The position numbers were made by a program, and so were the translations under genes. Below, in pieces: positions 7,701-9,213 of a stretch of DNA of 9,213 bases (positions are counted from its first letter, which is position 1; every line of letters starts with the position of its first letter). The stretch covers positions 59,213-68,425 of the forward strand of contig CAJUIQ010000006.1 in the NCBI GenBank assembly GCA_910586545.1. The letters are read 5' to 3'. The stretch comes from an uncultured Eubacteriales bacterium. Lineage in GTDB: Bacteria; Bacillota; Clostridia; Oscillospirales; CAG-272. Under the pieces are notes generated by a model that saw only the letters and a list, made by a program, of their open reading frames with translations, did not search any database and was not told the origin of the DNA.

Positions 7701-8542
7701 AAAAGGAATATCCGATTCCCTACGGAACGAGCATCATTGTCAGCGAAGGCGATATGGTTGGCGCCGGTCAGGAACTGACCGTAGGATATAAAAATCCGGC
7801 AGATATTCTGCGAATCAACGGCATTGACGCAGTGTATGATTATATCATTCTGGAAGTACAGAAGGTTTACAGCAGCCAGAGTATCGGCATCAACGATAAG
7901 CATATCGAGGTAATCGCTCGTCAGATGACCCGTAAAATGCGCATTGACGATCCAGGCAGCACAGAAATGCTTCCCGGTATCAATGTGGAAAAGAATGATT
8001 TTCTGGATGCAAACAGAGAAATTCAGGCACGTATTGACGCAGGCGAACGGGATCTCCAGCTTGCTACAGCGGAACCTGTCCTTCTGGGTATCACGAAAGC
8101 ATCTTTGCAGACAGAGTCCTTCCTGTCGGCAGCTTCCTTCCAGGAAACCACTAAGGTTCTGACAGAAGCCGCCATCAAGGGTAAAGTGGACCATTTGATG
8201 GGTCTGAAGGAAAACGTTCTAATCGGTAAGCTGATTCCCGCGGGTACGGGTATGCCCTGCTACCGCAATGTTGAGGTCGAGAAAATCAATACCTCCGCAG
8301 ACGAAGAGTTTTACAAAAACTTTGCTTCTATTGCTATGGAAGACGACGATTTGCTGGAAGAAGAGGACGACCTGCTTGTGGACAGCGACGCAGAAGCATA
8401 TAGCGACGATTTGCTGGACGATGGAGAAATCGACGGCGACGGCGAGGAGTATTCTGAGGAAGATGATGTGGAAATTGATATAAGCGCGCTTTACACCGAC
8501 GATTTTGACGATGAACTGTCGGAAGACGATACAACCTTATAA
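4781..8542 (+). CDS. rpoC: DNA-directed RNA polymerase subunit beta'
   Basis: The beta' subunit, 1253 residues from ATG 4781, carrying the catalytic Mg2+ site and clamp. Visible motifs in order: zinc site 1 (C59, C61, C74, C77); RVDYSGRSVIVVGPSL; LLNRAPTLHRLSIQAFEP; the catalytic NADFDGDQM (446-454, with D448, D450 and D452 as Mg2+ ligands); the bridge-helix region around FVAARGARKSLSDTALKTADSGYL; zinc site 2 (C793, C867, C874, C877); and the trigger-loop sequence LTMRTFHTGG (M911, R912, H915). Spacings match E. coli with constant offsets, so both zinc sites and the active site are intact. There is no large insertion in the trigger loop, as is usual in Firmicutes. Oddities: P455-I456 directly after the catalytic motif, where A-V is usual, and a 67-residue tail (1187-1253) with 35 Asp/Glu and no Lys, Arg or His, which helps make it longer than B. 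subtilis RpoC (about 1199). Confidence 0.99.
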   Translation: MEHNTFDSIKIGLASPEMIRSWSYGEVKKPETINYRTLKAERDGLFCERIFGPTKDWECLCGKYKRIRHKNKVCEKCGVEVTQKKVRRERMGHIELAAPVSHIWYFRAIPSRMGLLLDISPRHLEKVLYFASYIVIDPGTTPLAQNQLLSEKEYREYYTAYENDFTVGMGAEAVRELLRRIDIEKLSESLKEDLAKSSGQKKVRIIKRLEVVEAFRKSGNKPEWMILDVVPVIPPEIRPMVQLDGGRFASSDLNDLYRRVINRNNRLKRLMDYRAPDIIVRNEKRMLQEAVDALIDNGRRGKPVTGPNNRPLKSLSEMLRGKQGRFRQNLLGKRVDYSGRSVIVVGPSLKIYQCGLPKEMALELFKPFVMKRLHETQKAANIKDAKKKVEKASPEVWDALENVIKDHPVLLNRAPTLHRLSIQAFEPVLVEGRAIKLHPLVCKAFNADFDGDQMPIHVPLSAEAQAEARFLMLSANNLLKPVDGRAIAVPSQDMVLGSFYLTIDRAGEPGEGKVFRDFNEAMMAYENGEIGLHAPIKVRVTKEKDGQMLTKVIDATLGLLIFNKPIPQDLGYVDRSDPDKYFDLEITFVCGSKQLGQIIDRCIKYHGFQTTAKMLDEIKDMGYKYSTKAAISISVADMAIPPEKYALVAEAEKKVDQIHKEFMRGKLSETERYQSVVATWTQTTDDVVAALQSNFDRYNPIKMMSDSGARGNITQMRQLAGMRGLMFATSGKTMELPIKSNFREGLNILEYFVAARGARKSLSDTALKTADSGYLTRRLVDVSQDVIIREEDCGARHGIVVSDIKDGNETIEKLSDRIFGRYVIGDIVHPETGEVIVEDNTMVTEAQAKAVEEAGIKSVEIRTVLQCGARHGVCSNCYGADLASSTPVNIGEAVGIIAAQSIGEPGTQLTMRTFHTGGVAGSDITQGLPRVEELFEARKPKKTSIVADFAGTVSIRDVKKTHNVIIHNPETGEEKEYPIPYGTSIIVSEGDMVGAGQELTVGYKNPADILRINGIDAVYDYIILEVQKVYSSQSIGINDKHIEVIARQMTRKMRIDDPGSTEMLPGINVEKNDFLDANREIQARIDAGERDLQLATAEPVLLGITKASLQTESFLSAASFQETTKVLTEAAIKGKVDHLMGLKENVLIGKLIPAGTGMPCYRNVEVEKINTSADEEFYKNFASIAMEDDDLLEEEDDLLVDSDAEAYSDDLLDDGEIDGDGEEYSEEDDVEIDISALYTDDFDDELSEDDTTL
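8344..8418 (+). repeat. 15-bp direct repeat in the rpoC acidic tail
   Basis: CGACGATTTGCTGGA occurs at 8344-8358 and again at 8404-8418, exactly 60 bases apart and in the same frame, encoding DDLL both times. A related DDLL-coding stretch lies between them. This suggests that the tail grew by local duplication. Confidence 0.6.
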
Positions 8543-8569
8543 AATATCCATCCAATCCTGATTGCAGAA

Positions 8570-8605
8570 AATCCGGGGAGCGGCAAATTTGCCGCTCCCC
8601 GGATT
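8570..8605. terminator. Bidirectional terminator between rpoC and the convergent gene
   Basis: A perfect 36-bp palindrome: 8570-8587 is the exact reverse complement of 8588-8605. The stem is GC-rich (CCGGGGAGCGGC core) with a short AT loop. CTTTAT follows on the plus strand and TTTTC overlaps the stem end on the minus strand, so U-tracts are modest in both directions. It lies 27 bases after the rpoC stop and 32 bases after the stop of the minus-strand gene. Confidence 0.85.
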
Positions 8606-8637
8606 CTTTATACGCCCCTTTTCAGGATTCCCCCATA

Positions 8638-9156
8638 TCAACACCGGGCAAACTCCTCATGCGGCCCGCTTCGATAATATAAAATGTAATACTTACACCC
8701 GTTTGCGACCATATTCTTGTATAAATGTTTCTCATGCATTTTAGAATGGCTTACGTATGTCATTACCGCACGATCCTGGTCGTCATACAAAACTGCTTTC
8801 CATTCTTCCGTACATGTATCGATGTGCCGCTCAAAGGAATAGTGGTTGATTATATCTCCCTCAATTGCCAAAACCGCATCCATACTGTTAAAGTATTTGT
8901 TGGATTGATAAAGCTGTACCGTAAAATCCGCATCCGGCGCGTGCCGGCAGCAAAGAACACAGTAAATGGCATTGCGCTCTCTCATATTGCGGGAGAGACA
9001 TTTTTTATCCATATACGCGTCCCCTGTAAAGGATACAATTTCCTGATCCATATGATCATAGTACACCGCTTTCCATTCCCCTGCGCTGCTTCGGCAAATA
9101 TGCTCCACTCCTACACTGCCGCCTAGTTTTACGGCTCTTTTTCCTGAAATTTTCAC
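8638..9156 (-). CDS. Unrecognised protein with a tandem duplicated domain, 172 aa
   Basis: I do not recognise this protein. It contains two copies of one unit, residues 27-78 and 118-169, aligning without gaps over 52 positions with 18 identities. Both begin EWKAV-x-YD and share M-x2-K-x-L-x2-NM, then Y-x2-L-x2-R-x2-P-x3-F. Alternating hydrophobic and polar stretches suggest a beta-rich fold, and the link (79-117) is less repetitive. There is no signal peptide or membrane segment, so it is probably cytoplasmic. It has eight cysteines without a clear metal motif. The GTG start at 9156 lacks a good ribosome binding site but overlaps a stop codon in another frame (TAGTG), as in coupled genes. 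GTG 9108 is an alternative: AGGCGG lies 10 bases before it and it falls just ahead of the first repeat (156 aa). It converges on rpoC and shares the terminator at 8570-8605. Confidence 0.72.
   Translation of the reverse strand: MKISGKRAVKLGGSVGVEHICRSSAGEWKAVYYDHMDQEIVSFTGDAYMDKKCLSRNMRERNAIYCVLCCRHAPDADFTVQLYQSNKYFNSMDAVLAIEGDIINHYSFERHIDTCTEEWKAVLYDDQDRAVMTYVSHSKMHEKHLYKNMVANGCKYYILYYRSGPHEEFARC
8650..8805 (-). repeat. Second copy of the duplicated coding unit
   Basis: This encodes residues 118-169 of the right-hand protein. The first copy is at 8923-9078. At DNA level the clearest shared piece is GAATGGAAAGC at the start of each copy, so the duplication is old and kept mainly at protein level. 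Confidence 0.7.
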
Positions 9157-9212
9157 TATGCCAAAACCACATTTTCTTTTGGCTTGCCCATTTGAACCCG
9201 ATTTCTTTTAAC
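9156..9212 (-). CDS. Possible C-terminal end of an upstream gene (partial)
   Basis: A frame open to the window edge reads 18 residues, ending GKPKENVVLA, and stops with TAG at 9158-9156. The final G is the first base of the GTG start of the next gene (TAGTG), the arrangement seen in translationally coupled pairs. It is too short to identify, and an open frame of this length is common by chance. Confidence 0.2.
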   Translation of the reverse strand, partial: VKRNRVQMGKPKENVVLA

Positions 9213-9213
9213 T

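Noticed and set aside
4247..8194. Long antisense frames opposite rpoBC (4247-5149, 6251-7393, 7433-8194)
   Set aside because: They are shadows of rpoB/rpoC codon usage. No recognisable domains or own promoters are visible, and their predicted proteins look like reverse translations of conserved genes.

Overview
The window holds an rpoBC operon from what looks like a low-to-moderate-GC anaerobic Bacillota (class Clostridia, perhaps the Oscillospiraceae/Ruminococcaceae side). The placement rests on the RpoB start (MVKP-x-AVGKNTRMSFSKI), the short Firmicute-type RpoC without large lineage insertions, AT-rich intergenic DNA, consensus sigma-A promoters and Shine-Dalgarno sites. It is an inference from remembered family features, not a database result.

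Layout. Bases 1-62 (minus) look like the start of a gene running off the left edge. Bases 113-256 (plus) hold a promoter-like sequence followed by three consecutive hairpins, two with U-tracts. This could be a small RNA or a stacked terminator block. Bases 260-433 (minus) encode a 57-residue ribbon-helix-helix (RHH) regulator. Its promoter has perfect consensus hexamers (TTGACA, 17 bp, TATAAT) and is overlapped by a perfect 19-bp inverted repeat, a textbook layout for autorepression. Bases 499-708 are very AT-rich with runs of T and hold no gene. A second consensus promoter at 709-736 drives rpoB (854-4732) and rpoC (4781-8542). A perfect 36-bp palindrome at 8570-8605 acts as terminator between rpoC and a convergent minus-strand gene (8638-9156). 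That gene encodes an unrecognised protein made of two copies of a roughly 52-residue unit. The last 57 bases may be the end of a further minus-strand gene whose stop overlaps that gene's start.

How it works together. RpoB (beta) and RpoC (beta') form the catalytic core of RNA polymerase and are co-transcribed with a 48-base gap. The operon is isolated here: neither the ribosomal protein genes usually found upstream (rplJ, rplL) nor those usual downstream in Firmicutes (rpsL, rpsG) are adjacent. Small accessory genes on the opposite strand flank it on both sides. Both polymerase subunits keep their catalytic and zinc-binding residues. Points to look at are a proline at the position of E. coli beta Q510 in the rifampicin region, a proline just after the catalytic NADFDGDQM motif of RpoC, and a 67-residue RpoC tail that is more than half Asp/Glu with no basic residue.

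I did not find a clearly new multi-gene system. The best candidates for undescribed biology are the small-RNA-like hairpin block, the tightly built RHH promoter-operator and the duplicated-domain protein at the right end.
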